A stretch of DNA of 5,740 nt from Desulfobacterales bacterium (GTDB lineage Bacteria; Desulfobacterota; Desulfobacteria; Desulfobacterales; JAHIVH01): NCBI GenBank assembly GCA_020056645.1, contig JAGVHJ010000546.1, positions 1-5,740 of the forward strand. Direction: 5' to 3'. A model generated the notes under the pieces. That model was not told the origin of the DNA. It searched no databases and saw only the letters and a list, made by a program, of their open reading frames with translations. A program made the position numbers and the translations under genes. Positions 1 to 5,266 of this stretch are shown here, in pieces (positions within the stretch are counted from its first letter, which is position 1; every line of letters begins with the position of its first letter).

Positions 1-1296
1 CCCCATGTTTCCCTCCTCCGCGCCTATGACCCAATACAGAGAACCTACTCCCTCACCTTTTCCCAGAAGATTTCCGATATACCGGGAGAGCGCGCGAGAA
101 AGCCCATGAAGATTCCTATTCGACTGGCGCTTTTCTCGAAAACCGGCAAGAGCCTGCCCCTTTTTCTCTTGGAAGATGGCGAAAAAAAGAGAGGCCGTCG
201 AGAAAGGCTCATCACTCTTGAAAAAGAGACCGAAACCATCATCTTCAGAGAGGTGGACGCGGAGCCCGTTCCCTCCGTTTTAAGAGGATTCTCGGCGCCG
301 GTCACCCTCCATTCCGATCTGAAAGAGGAGGAACGAATTTTTCTTCTCGCCCACGACACAGACCCCTTCAACCGGTGGGATGCGGCCCAGGAACTCTTCA
401 CAGCCCACATTCTCACCCTGGTCGATCAAATCAGAGAGGGGAAGCCGCTCACGGTTTCGGAGAGTCTGACCGATGCGCTTCGAAAAACCCTTCAAAACCG
501 GTTTTTGGACAAGGCATTAACCGCTCAGATCCTCACGATTCCCACCGAGACCGAACTGGGAGAAAAAATGGGACTGATTCTAGTGGACGAACTCCACCAA
601 GCCCGAACCTTTTTTATCCGAACCCTATCAGAATCCCTGTATGAGGCCTTTTACCGGGTCTATAGAGATCTCAAGGAAACAGGCGGATACGCCATCGACG
701 CCGTCTCCATGTCAAGAAGAAGCCTGAGGAACCGGGCGCTTTCATTCCTTGGGGAGACGGCGAAAGGGGCGCCCCTCGTCTTTGAAGCCTTTTCCGAAGC
801 GGCCAACATGACCGACGAAATTTCGGCGTTGACCCTGATCGCCGACATGGAGTCTGAAAAGACCGATCCGGCCCTTCAGCGGTTTTACGAAAAGTGGCGG
901 CGAGATCCCCTGGTTCTGGACAAGTGGTTTTCCGTTCAGGCCGGATCACGACGGGCAGGAACCCTGATGCGTGTCAAGGCCCTGATGAACCACGACGCAT
1001 TTTCTCTTAAAAACCCGAATAAGGTCCGCGCCCTGGTGGGACTCTTTTCCACGGAAAACCAGTGCTGCTTTCACGCGGCGAATGGCGATGGATATCAATT
1101 TCTGGCTGACACGATCATCCAATTAGATCCCATCAATCCAAGCATCTCGGCACGGCTCGCGTCCGGATTCAACAAGTGGAAACGCTTCGACCCGGACCGA
1201 AGGCTCAAAATGCGCCATCAGCTGGAGCGGATCAAGGGTGTTCAAGGACTTTCCCGGGGGGTTTTCGAAATTGTGGCCCGTGCTCTCGAGTGTTGA
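1..1296 (+). CDS. pepN: Aminopeptidase N (M1 family), C-terminal half, partial at 5' end
   Basis: Zinc metallopeptidase that removes N-terminal residues from peptides in the cytoplasm. Only the last 431 codons are present. The frame is open from base 1, so the ATG at 106 is an internal Met, and the zinc site (HEXXH...E) lies off the left edge. The visible part corresponds to the Ig-like domain III and the all-helical ARM-repeat domain IV of the Escherichia coli-type enzyme. Matches to remembered E. coli PepN include YDPIQRTYSLTFSQ near the start, the PVPSVLRGFSAPV block (window codons 88-100), FNRWDAAQEL, EAANMTD, LVLDKWF, NPNKVRALVGLF and, close to the end, WKRFDPDRRLKMR. The C-terminus ends where the E. 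coli protein does, so the 3' end is intact. No frameshift is visible. The assignment is from family recall, not a search, but the colinear motifs make it secure. Confidence 0.95.
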   Translation, partial: PHVSLLRAYDPIQRTYSLTFSQKISDIPGERARKPMKIPIRLALFSKTGKSLPLFLLEDGEKKRGRRERLITLEKETETIIFREVDAEPVPSVLRGFSAPVTLHSDLKEEERIFLLAHDTDPFNRWDAAQELFTAHILTLVDQIREGKPLTVSESLTDALRKTLQNRFLDKALTAQILTIPTETELGEKMGLILVDELHQARTFFIRTLSESLYEAFYRVYRDLKETGGYAIDAVSMSRRSLRNRALSFLGETAKGAPLVFEAFSEAANMTDEISALTLIADMESEKTDPALQRFYEKWRRDPLVLDKWFSVQAGSRRAGTLMRVKALMNHDAFSLKNPNKVRALVGLFSTENQCCFHAANGDGYQFLADTIIQLDPINPSISARLASGFNKWKRFDPDRRLKMRHQLERIKGVQGLSRGVFEIVARALEC

Positions 1297-1404
1297 TGAA
1301 AGGTCCCTATCGTTGCGGTGAGCCCTTTTCTCACGGCGGAAAAATGGTTATGGAAAGGATCGGTTTTTTTCTTGACTTTATACGGTCACCCAATTAAATA
1401 TCGA

Positions 1405-1433
1405 TTGACATTCACAACATTTTTATATATTAA
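1405..1433 (+). promoter_or_regulatory. Putative sigma70-type promoter for the mosaic OmpA gene
   Basis: A perfect -35 box, TTGACA, lies at 1405-1410. It is followed by the -10-like TATATT at 1426-1431 (15-base spacer, 5 of 6 matches) or TATTAA at 1428-1433 (17-base spacer, 4 of 6). The surroundings are AT-rich. Transcription would start near 1440, giving a leader of about 170 bases. A weaker pair, TTGACT at 1372 with TTAAAT at 1394, lies just upstream. The call is from sequence pattern only. Confidence 0.5.
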
Positions 1434-1505
1434 CAGTGTTCATAGCCTATAACATTTTTTGCAGCATATTTTGCGTTGATTCTGTTGAGGGCGTAACATC
1501 AGAAA

Positions 1506-1533
1506 TTGCAATCGAGTGGATCCTCATTATACA
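1506..1533 (+). promoter_or_regulatory. Alternative weak promoter closer to the start codon
   Basis: TTGCAA at 1506-1511 and TATACA at 1528-1533 are spaced by 16 bases, each matching 4 of 6 consensus positions. If used, it would give a short leader of about 70 bases. It is weaker than the 1405 candidate, and AT-rich sequence gives such matches by chance. Confidence 0.25.
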
Positions 1534-1596
1534 GTTGTTCAGCAATGCTCGAAAAAAAGGACATTAACCAGAGTATTTTAACAACGGATTTTTCAT

Positions 1597-1602
1597 GGAA
1601 GG
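1597..1602 (+). promoter_or_regulatory. Shine-Dalgarno that fixes the start of the mosaic OmpA gene
   Basis: GGAAGG lies six bases before the ATG at 1609. The next in-frame ATG (1630, starting MKKWTRS) would make a more standard-looking signal peptide but has no Shine-Dalgarno in front of it. The upstream start is therefore preferred, giving a seven-residue N-terminal extension. Confidence 0.7.
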
Positions 1603-1608
1603 TATCAA

Positions 1609-4600
1609 ATGATCAATCACCCATCACGAATGAAAAAATGGACAAGGAGTGCATTAGTCGCTTTGTTGGTATCCCTTATTCCCCTGCATGCCTTTTCAGG
1701 CGGCAAGGATGATCCGGCTGAAAAAGCCCTTGATTTTAAGATCCAGAATATGGCGATCCCCTCTGTCAATGAAGTGACCCAAGGGCTCTCCGAGATCAGC
1801 GCCCGATGGAGCAATCCTTTTTGTCTTGCCAAATACGCGGCGGATGGCAAGCCTCTGACCTACTGGTCCAACTTTATGTACTATCGTGCAAGCGACTACC
1901 TTGAGGTCGACTTCGGTCGAGAGATCCTCGTTTCAAAGGTGATGGTGCAGAACCATGTAGACATGAACGCTGGCATGACAGCCTTTGATCTTCAATACCT
2001 CAAGGGGGACGCTTGGGTCACCGTTGCCCGGTACACGACCGCCCTTCTCCATGGCGAACGGATCGAGATTGACCTTCCTGAAACCAAAGCAGAGGCCATC
2101 CGAATCACCAACTTCTCCATTGACAGCACCAAAAACTGCGTGGCGGTCACCGAACTTGAGGTCAACACGCCGGTGATGAAGTCAAGCATCAACACCTCTG
2201 ACGCGCCGGCTTCAAACGCCAATGATGGCAAGTACGACACGGCCTGGTCCAACTGTTTTTTCCCCCTTGCGAACGACTATCTCGAAGCCGATCTGGGCCG
2301 GGTGGAGATCGTCACCGTCGTTCAGATCGTCAACGTGGTTGATGAAACCAAAGGGATCTCGGCCTTTGATCTGGAGTATCACAACGGTTATAGCTGGCAG
2401 AAGATCGGACGCTACACCACGAATCTGACAGATGGTCAGGTGATCGAAATCAGCGTTCCATCGATCTATGCCAAACGCCTTCGAATCAAAAATTTCGCCC
2501 TTGGAAGTGGCAAGAGCTGCGCGGGCGTCGCCGAATTTCAGGTGAACACCCCCCTCATGACGTCAGGCGCGACCGTCGACGCCGCCCATCCCTCTTTTGA
2601 CGCGAGCGATGAGAGCACCGAGTCCTATTGGCAGATCTGCGACACCTCCGTTGAGGATGGCGATCTTGAAATCGACCTTGGGAAAGCCTTCCAGGTTTCC
2701 CGGGTGGCGGTCACCAATTACTTTCCCGAAGATGGGGATGCCGGGATGATGAACTTCACCCTTCAATATTTAAGCGGCGGGGTCTGGATCACCCTGGAAA
2801 CGGTAAAAGGATCGCTCGCGCGCCATCCGTTCTTTAATATTGAACTTTCAAACCCGGTTACCGCCCAATATTTCAGACTCATTGATTTCGAAACTGGTGT
2901 TGGAAGAAGCTGCGTCGGTTTGGCGGATGTCTCGCTCTTCACGCCTCAACGCACTTACGCGACCATGCCTGCGGTGATTGTCGAAACCCTTCCCGAAATC
3001 ACCAATGTATCTCTTGCCCCGGATGAAAATGGAAACGACAACGGCGAACCCCGGGATATCGTGATTTCTGGAAAAAACTTCATTGAATCGCCCGAAGCCA
3101 ACACCATCTACTTCGAAAACGAAGAGAGCTCCTTTTCCATTAAAAACAGCGGTGGCACAGAAACAGAGCTCCTGGCGACAATTCCCCAGGGGACCGCTCA
3201 AGGAACCTACAATGTGCAGGTCGTGAATGAGTTTGGCACATCCAATCTTCTGGAAGAGGCCTATACCATCAGCAACGTCACGGTGGATCCTAAATCCGAC
3301 CCAGATATCTCATCGGACAAGTTCGGCATCTGCTTTATTGAAACGGCAGGCGTCGCCTTGCCAGATGGAATGAAATTCATGGTTCTCATCGGCGCATTGA
3401 TCGGTGGTCTCTTTTTTTTTTTACAAAAAAAGAGACCCGCTGAAATAGCCGGAGCGCTCGCGGTTTTTTTTTACGCTCTTTGTCCACTGGAGGCCGGAGC
3501 GGGCCTGGTCAACTATTCCGGTGAAGAAAACTGGTACATTTCCGCCGGCGTCGGCTACCAGGAGATCGATGAACGGTATAACGCCATCGATACAGCGCAA
3601 AAGCAGACCATGAAGATCGACAACACGGTCTATCCGGTGATCCGCGGAGGATGGCACTTCACAGACAACATCCTCCTTGAAGCCGGTCTCCGCTACGATA
3701 TATACAGCGGCAAGGTGAGGGGCGACAGGATCGACAAAGGAGATGAGCTGGTGGGATACTCCTTTGTCATCGGCCCCCTCTACCGTTTCTACGGCTATGA
3801 GGCCCCCTATATCGGAGAGATCCGTCCTTTCGTTGGGGCCGCCTTGGGCTACCGGACCCTTGATATGGGGATCGTCTACCCGGTCAAGGATTTCGACCCC
3901 TCCTTTGGCTACGAACTCTCCGTTGGGGCGACAAAAGGCCCTTTTGAGCTCAGGGTCGGATATGGGAACTACTCCTATGATGAAGATGGAACCTCCATCG
4001 GCTACTCATCCACGGGTTCCAGCTCCCGATTAGACCAATCCGGCCCGTTTATCGAACTTGCCTACCTCTTTTCCTATGCCCCCGTCAAACCAGAACCGGA
4101 ACCAGCGCCGCCAGTGCGAGCCGCTGTGAAAGACTCGGATGGCGACGGGGTCCCGGACGATCTTGACAAGTGCCCGGACACGCCACCTGGCACACTCGTG
4201 GATAAAGATGGTTGTCCCATTGTTTTTGAGCCCAGATCCTCCCAGGACATGAAGAGTATCCTGAGCACCGTCGACGACAACTCCAACATCAGCAAGGAAA
4301 TATATATGAAGATCGAGTTCAATTTTGACTCCGCCGTCATCCAATCGGTCTCTTATCCCTTGCTGGACGAACTCGGTCGCGCACTGCCCGATTTCAATAA
4401 TGGAAAGCATACGCTTCTCATCCATGGACATGCCGATTCCGACGGCGACGCCGATTATAACATGGCCTTAAGCCAAAAACGGGCCGACTCGGTCAAGACC
4501 TACCTCCTGGATCATTTCGACCTCCGGTCGTTGAAGATGGAGGCGAAGGGTTTTGGAGAAGAGCAACCCCTTGTACCCAACACCAGCGAGGCCAACAAAA

Positions 4601-4662
4601 TGCGGAACCGACGGGTGGAGATCAGGATGCAGTACGACAAGGTCCAGGAAAGAACGCCCTAA
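1609..4662 (+). CDS. Mosaic envelope protein: discoidin-like repeats + IPT/TIG + OmpA barrel + OmpA peptidoglycan-binding domain
   Basis: The product has 1017 residues, far longer than a usual OmpA protein (about 350). Residues 1-30 are a signal peptide with basic MKKWTR, a hydrophobic core and HAFS before GG. Residues 52-447 hold three F5/8 type C (discoidin)-like repeats, a fold that usually binds sugars or surfaces. Residues 460-556 resemble an IPT/TIG Ig-like domain (DIVISGKNF...GTYNVQVVNEFG). Residues 572-609 show CFIETA, a hydrophobic segment and QKKR. Residues 611-631 are a second hydrophobic segment ending in AGA. Residues 636-824 have alternating aromatic strands of an eight-stranded outer-membrane barrel ending LAYLFSY. 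A Pro/Glu linker and a type-3 thrombospondin calcium motif (DSDGDGVPDDLDKCPD, from 842) follow. Residues 898-1008 are an OmpA C-terminal domain in which D943 and R958 match the diaminopimelate-binding Asp271 and Arg286 of E. coli OmpA; NRRVEI closes it. Likely role is surface adhesion or envelope anchoring; the ligand is unknown. Confidence 0.88.
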   Translation: MINHPSRMKKWTRSALVALLVSLIPLHAFSGGKDDPAEKALDFKIQNMAIPSVNEVTQGLSEISARWSNPFCLAKYAADGKPLTYWSNFMYYRASDYLEVDFGREILVSKVMVQNHVDMNAGMTAFDLQYLKGDAWVTVARYTTALLHGERIEIDLPETKAEAIRITNFSIDSTKNCVAVTELEVNTPVMKSSINTSDAPASNANDGKYDTAWSNCFFPLANDYLEADLGRVEIVTVVQIVNVVDETKGISAFDLEYHNGYSWQKIGRYTTNLTDGQVIEISVPSIYAKRLRIKNFALGSGKSCAGVAEFQVNTPLMTSGATVDAAHPSFDASDESTESYWQICDTSVEDGDLEIDLGKAFQVSRVAVTNYFPEDGDAGMMNFTLQYLSGGVWITLETVKGSLARHPFFNIELSNPVTAQYFRLIDFETGVGRSCVGLADVSLFTPQRTYATMPAVIVETLPEITNVSLAPDENGNDNGEPRDIVISGKNFIESPEANTIYFENEESSFSIKNSGGTETELLATIPQGTAQGTYNVQVVNEFGTSNLLEEAYTISNVTVDPKSDPDISSDKFGICFIETAGVALPDGMKFMVLIGALIGGLFFFLQKKRPAEIAGALAVFFYALCPLEAGAGLVNYSGEENWYISAGVGYQEIDERYNAIDTAQKQTMKIDNTVYPVIRGGWHFTDNILLEAGLRYDIYSGKVRGDRIDKGDELVGYSFVIGPLYRFYGYEAPYIGEIRPFVGAALGYRTLDMGIVYPVKDFDPSFGYELSVGATKGPFELRVGYGNYSYDEDGTSIGYSSTGSSSRLDQSGPFIELAYLFSYAPVKPEPEPAPPVRAAVKDSDGDGVPDDLDKCPDTPPGTLVDKDGCPIVFEPRSSQDMKSILSTVDDNSNISKEIYMKIEFNFDSAVIQSVSYPLLDELGRALPDFNNGKHTLLIHGHADSDGDADYNMALSQKRADSVKTYLLDHFDLRSLKMEAKGFGEEQPLVPNTSEANKMRNRRVEIRMQYDKVQERTP
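1762..2949 (+). repeat. Three tandem discoidin-like protein repeats within the mosaic gene
   Basis: Repeat 1 spans about residues 52-190, repeat 2 about 191-317 and repeat 3 about 318-447. Each has a DG/D-rich start with WSN or YWQ, then a DYLEVDFG-like strand, an AFDLQY-like strand with a following Trp, a YTT or similar strand, an RITNF-like strand and a closing [NKR][NS]C block. Repeats 1 and 2 are the closest: they share SAFDL/TAFDL, RYTT and EVNTP.M or QVNTP.M endings. Repeat 3 has diverged and ends in LFTP. Each repeat carries two cysteines. The repetition is seen directly in the translation; the discoidin assignment is by family pattern. Confidence 0.75.
3406..3437 (+). repeat. Perfect 13-bp inverted repeat containing an 11-T homopolymer, inside the coding frame
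   Basis: The left arm GGTCTCTTTTTTT (3406-3418) is perfectly complementary to the right arm AAAAAAAGAGACC (3425-3437), with a six-base loop TTTTAC. The T-run is 11 bases (3412-3422) and the A-run seven (3425-3431). In the reading frame it encodes LFFFLQKKR, the end of a transmembrane segment and a basic patch. It is not a normal terminator, because it lies inside an open frame and no T-run follows the stem on the plus strand. Long homopolymers of this kind are prone to length change and polymerase slippage. Confidence 0.9.
3464..3472 (+). repeat. Second homopolymer, 9 T, in the signal-peptide-like segment
   Basis: Nine consecutive T bases encode part of AVFFY in the hydrophobic core of the second membrane-like segment. 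The run begins 41 bases after the 11-T run ends and, like it, is followed by AC. A one-base change here would put the barrel-coding part out of frame. Reading by hand, a gain stops within about 20 codons and a loss within about 50. Confidence 0.85.
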
Positions 4663-4670
4663 ACAGGGAC

Positions 4671-4738
4671 TTTCACCTTTTTTCGGACAAGAGTTTCGAA
4701 GGCTTTATGCGATAAAACTGACAAGCGGGATAGGGTCA
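4671..4738 (+). repeat. Diverged direct repeat unit, copy A
   Basis: This unit shares TTTTTTCGGA, then an AG-rich short stretch, then TTCGAAGGCTTT with the unit at 5072-5149, in the same order and orientation. Both end in ATAG followed by TCAC (ATAGGGTCAC here). The spacing differs by a few bases, so the copies are old or degraded. The unit begins just after the stop of the mosaic gene. Confidence 0.5.
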
Positions 4739-4739
4739 C

Positions 4740-4785
4740 GCCTCCGGTAACCCTGCCGGAGGCCACCCTTTTGAAAAGGTTGACA
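4740..4785 (+). repeat. GCCTCCGG hairpin module, copy 1; possible terminator for the mosaic gene
   Basis: GCCTCCGG (4740-4747) pairs perfectly with CCGGAGGC (4756-4763) across an eight-base loop. A second hairpin follows at once, CCTTTT/AAAAGG (4767-4779) around a single G, and the unit ends in TTGACA. The GC-rich stem, about 77 bases past the stop codon, could help terminate transcription, but no clean T-run follows it directly; a seven-T run comes later at 4794. Confidence 0.6.
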
Positions 4786-4886
4786 CATACACCTTTTTTT
4801 AACCGCTTTGTAACTATTCCAGGGGAATCGCATGTAGAATAGGGCTTGGTGAGTGATTTAGCTAATAATTTGAATTGATGATCAAT

Positions 4887-4919
4887 GCCTCCGGCGGCCA
4901 GCTTTTAAAAAGCTGGACA
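4887..4919 (+). repeat. GCCTCCGG hairpin module, copy 2
   Basis: GCCTCCGGCGGCC at 4887-4899 leads into a nine-bp perfect hairpin: CCAGCTTTT (4898-4906) against AAAAGCTGG (4908-4916) with one unpaired A. It ends in GGACA, as copy 1 ends in TTGACA. The order is the same as copy 1: GC-rich head, AT-centred stem, then a GACA tail. Confidence 0.65.
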
Positions 4920-4962
4920 AAGAGGTTTTTAGATAGTGTTGATTGAACCTTTATTTTGATAT

Positions 4963-5011
4963 GTCTGGCAACCTTTTCAAAAGGTTGGCCCCCGGCAGGG
5001 CCGAAGGAGGC
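4963..5011 (-). repeat. GCCTCCGG-type hairpin module, copy 3 (inverted)
   Basis: Read on the minus strand it begins GCCTCC, passes a GGCCC/GGGCC pair, and then enters a nine-bp perfect hairpin. On the plus strand the arms are CAACCTTTT (4969-4977) and AAAAGGTTG (4979-4987) around one C. It ends in CAGACA on the minus strand. The stem is nearly the same as in copy 1, but the orientation is reversed. Confidence 0.65.
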
Positions 5012-5020
5012 GCGTCCCAA

Positions 5021-5149
5021 GTAACTATTCAGTATGGCCTTGCTTTAGGGGCAAAAAGGCCCTTTTATGAAGTGACATTTAATTTTTTTCGGATGAGGAG
5101 AGATTCGAAGGCTTTTCGCCATCTTGATGAATCGCTGCTGAATAGTCAC
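5021..5149. repeat. 129-base segment bounded by 12-bp imperfect inverted repeats
   Basis: GTAACTATTCAG (5021-5032) and CTGAATAGTCAC (5138-5149) are inverted repeats matching at 11 of 12 positions. The first ten bases, GTAACTATTC, occur again at 4810-4819. The shape recalls a small non-coding mobile element (MITE-like) or a paired regulatory box, but no target-site duplication was recognised. It contains copy B of the diverged direct repeat. Confidence 0.45.
5072..5149 (+). repeat. Diverged direct repeat unit, copy B
   Basis: This is the partner of the unit at 4671-4738: a T-run with CGGA, an AG-rich stretch, TTCGAAGGCTTT and an ATAGTCAC end. The unit is itself bounded by GTGAC (5072-5076) and GTCAC (5145-5149), an inverted pair. 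It lies about 400 bases from copy A, with hairpin modules 1-3 between them. Confidence 0.5.
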
Positions 5150-5216
5150 ACCGCCTTTGGAAATAGGCGTTGATATCATCTGGGCGATCTTTAAAAGTTC
5201 AATCTTCAAACCCATT

Positions 5217-5250
5217 TATCCAGATTTTTTAAATCCGGCCCCCCGGAGGC
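5217..5250 (-). repeat. GCCTCCGG hairpin module, copy 4 (inverted); possible terminator for the ferritin-like gene
   Basis: On the minus strand it reads GCCTCCGG, a run of G, CC, then a hairpin CCGGATTT/AAATCTGG with a three-base loop and one G:U pair, and a TGGATA tail. It lies 16 bases past the stop of the ferritin-like gene, so it could form the 3' end of that transcript. The architecture matches copies 1-3 although the stem sequence differs, with both arms changed together. Confidence 0.6.
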
Positions 5251-5266
5251 ATGAATGAATGGTAGC

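Larger units (their letters stand above)
1297..1608. other. AT-rich intergenic region upstream of the mosaic OmpA gene
   Basis: This 312-base stretch has no convincing gene. It is clearly richer in A+T than the flanking genes, especially from about 1360 to 1600. It holds two promoter-like sequences and the ribosome binding site of the next gene, each listed separately. The 9-mer AACATTTTT occurs twice (1416 and 1451). A short GTGAG/CTCAC hairpin lies at 1318-1334, but it is weak and is not followed directly by a T-run. No convincing terminator for pepN is seen, so some read-through into the next gene is possible. Confidence 0.6.
4663..5266. other. Convergent intergenic spacer packed with short repeats
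   Basis: This 604-base stretch lies between the stop of the mosaic gene and the stop of the opposing ferritin-like gene. No credible gene is seen. Short frames here, such as one from 4943 to 5173, run straight through hairpin repeats. The spacer holds four copies of a GCCTCCGG hairpin module (two per strand), a diverged pair of TTCGAAGGCTTT-containing units and GTAACTATTC boxes, listed separately. The convergent position between two gene ends is typical for REP-like elements. Confidence 0.7.

Noticed and set aside
106..108. ATG at 106 as the start of a separate small protein
   Set aside because: The frame is open to base 1, and the upstream codons match the aminopeptidase N sequence pattern, so this is an internal Met.
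1318..1370. GTGAG/CTCAC hairpin with a later T7 run as a pepN terminator
   Set aside because: The stem is only five bp, and the T-run lies about 30 bases beyond it rather than directly after it.
1506..1712. Plus-strand frame of 68 codons upstream of and overlapping the mosaic gene
   Set aside because: It starts at TTG without a ribosome binding site, overlaps the signal-peptide region of the well-supported gene in another frame, and shows no recognisable pattern.
4030..4431. Minus-strand frame of 133 codons opposite the OmpA region
   Set aside because: It is antisense to the TSP3 motif and the beginning of the OmpA C-terminal domain, which are clearly conserved on the plus strand; it is a shadow frame.
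4657..4686. CCCT/AGGG hairpin at the stop codon followed by a T-rich stretch as a terminator
   Set aside because: The stem is only four bp and the T-run starts several bases away, so it is too weak to call.
4943..5173. Plus-strand open frame of 76 codons starting with TTG in the spacer
   Set aside because: It reads directly through a hairpin module and the diverged repeat unit, has no Shine-Dalgarno, and its amino-acid pattern is simply translated repeat DNA.
4740..5250. CRISPR array
   Set aside because: The repeats are hairpin modules in both orientations with uneven spacing and variable stems, not identical direct repeats with equal-length spacers.
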